Below are positions 32,604 to 32,815 of a stretch of 32,815 bases of DNA, piece after piece. The stretch comes from Prevotella sp. (GTDB taxonomy: Bacteria > Bacteroidota > Bacteroidia > Bacteroidales > Bacteroidaceae), in the NCBI GenBank assembly GCA_017476785.1, contig JAFUZD010000138.1, positions 1 through 32,815 of the forward strand, read 5' to 3'. The notes under the pieces were generated by a model. The model was not told the DNA's origin and ran no database searches. It saw only the letters and a list, made by a program, of their open reading frames with translations. Within the stretch, counting starts at the first letter, position 1. Each line of letters opens with the position of its first letter. The position numbers and the translations under genes were made by a program.

Positions 32604-32628
32604 CAAGATACTATATATATAATAAGGT

Positions 32629-32815
32629 ATGAGTGAAGAACTTAGAGTGATTATCAGCGGAGGCGGAACGGGCGGTCATATCTTCCCGGCAGTCTCGATA
32701 GCCAACGCCGTGAGGGCACTGCGCCCCGAGGCCAAGATCCTGTTTGTGGGTGCACTGGGGCGTATGGAGATGCAGCGTGTGCCTGCCGCAGGCTATGAAA
32801 TCAAAGGACTTCCCA
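32629..32815 (+). CDS. murG: UDP-GlcNAc transferase MurG, N-terminal part (cut by window edge)
   Basis: The first 62 residues are visible: [20 protein letters not shown] and [42 protein letters not shown]. The GGGTGGH glycine loop near residue 11 and the GAxGxMExxxVP motif are diagnostic of MurG, which adds GlcNAc to lipid I to give lipid II on the cytoplasmic face of the membrane. The AAGG element is only 1 nt from the ATG, unusually close. Confidence 0.96.
   Translation, partial: MSEELRVIISGGGTGGHIFPAVSIANAVRALRPEAKILFVGALGRMEMQRVPAAGYEIKGLP

Overview
The window is a gene-dense chromosomal segment of a Bacteroidales bacterium, most like Prevotella or a close relative. The taxonomic call is an inference. 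It rests on the Bacteroidetes-type promoters (TTTG - about 20 bp - TANNTTTG) in front of many genes, the glycine-lipid pair glsA-glsB, the DUF4292 / TPR / EnvC-like set behind dut, the Bacteroidetes-style FtsL, tRNA genes without an encoded CCA, and protein sequences typical of the group. G+C looks moderately high for the group, with AT-rich promoter islands.

Layout. 1-1532 (minus): pta-ackA acetate pathway, ackA cut by the window edge. 1742-4715 (plus): folP-cdaA-murF, linking folate synthesis, c-di-AMP and a peptidoglycan ligase. 4776-5085: divergent tRNA-Phe and tRNA-Pro genes with a strong hairpin outside each. 5107-8698 (minus): two tandem sodium:neurotransmitter-symporter-family transporters, the upstream one broken by an in-frame amber codon, then a ComEA-like helix-hairpin-helix protein. 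8784-9185 (plus): VanZ-like protein. 9232-12974 (minus): long-chain acyl-CoA synthetase, prfB, a 47-residue membrane protein and a CYTH phosphatase. 13263-14318 (plus): M20 deacylase. 14466-19138 (minus): dut, a TPR protein, a DUF4292 lipoprotein and a catalytically degenerate EnvC/LytM protein. 19265-20605 (plus): dGTPase. 20685-22523 (minus): glsA-glsB. 22524-23128: a long repeat-filled intergenic stretch. 23129 to the end (plus): the division and cell wall cluster mraZ-rsmH-ftsL-ftsI-murE-mraY-murD-ftsW-murG, with murG cut by the window edge.

How it works together. The right third makes the lipid-linked peptidoglycan precursor and the septal synthase. MurF, which supplies the last cytoplasmic step of the stem peptide, is encoded far away with the c-di-AMP synthase. 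The dut operon adds envelope proteins, including a probable amidase activator.

The most unusual material is between genes. There is an approximately 370-bp array with 22-bp periodicity just upstream of the mraZ promoter, three 21-bp palindromic units at the murG promoter, and a weaker array of about 20-21 bp between dgt and glsB. There is also an inverted heptamer array in which two convergent genes end, a 9-bp tandem duplication of the murE stop codon region, and a family of C-rich palindromes, one copy of which lies in frame inside murF. A clean three-repeat MraZ operator is visible. No phage, insertion sequence, CRISPR array or secretion system was seen. The window is mostly conserved housekeeping genes, and the novelty candidates are these repeat arrays.
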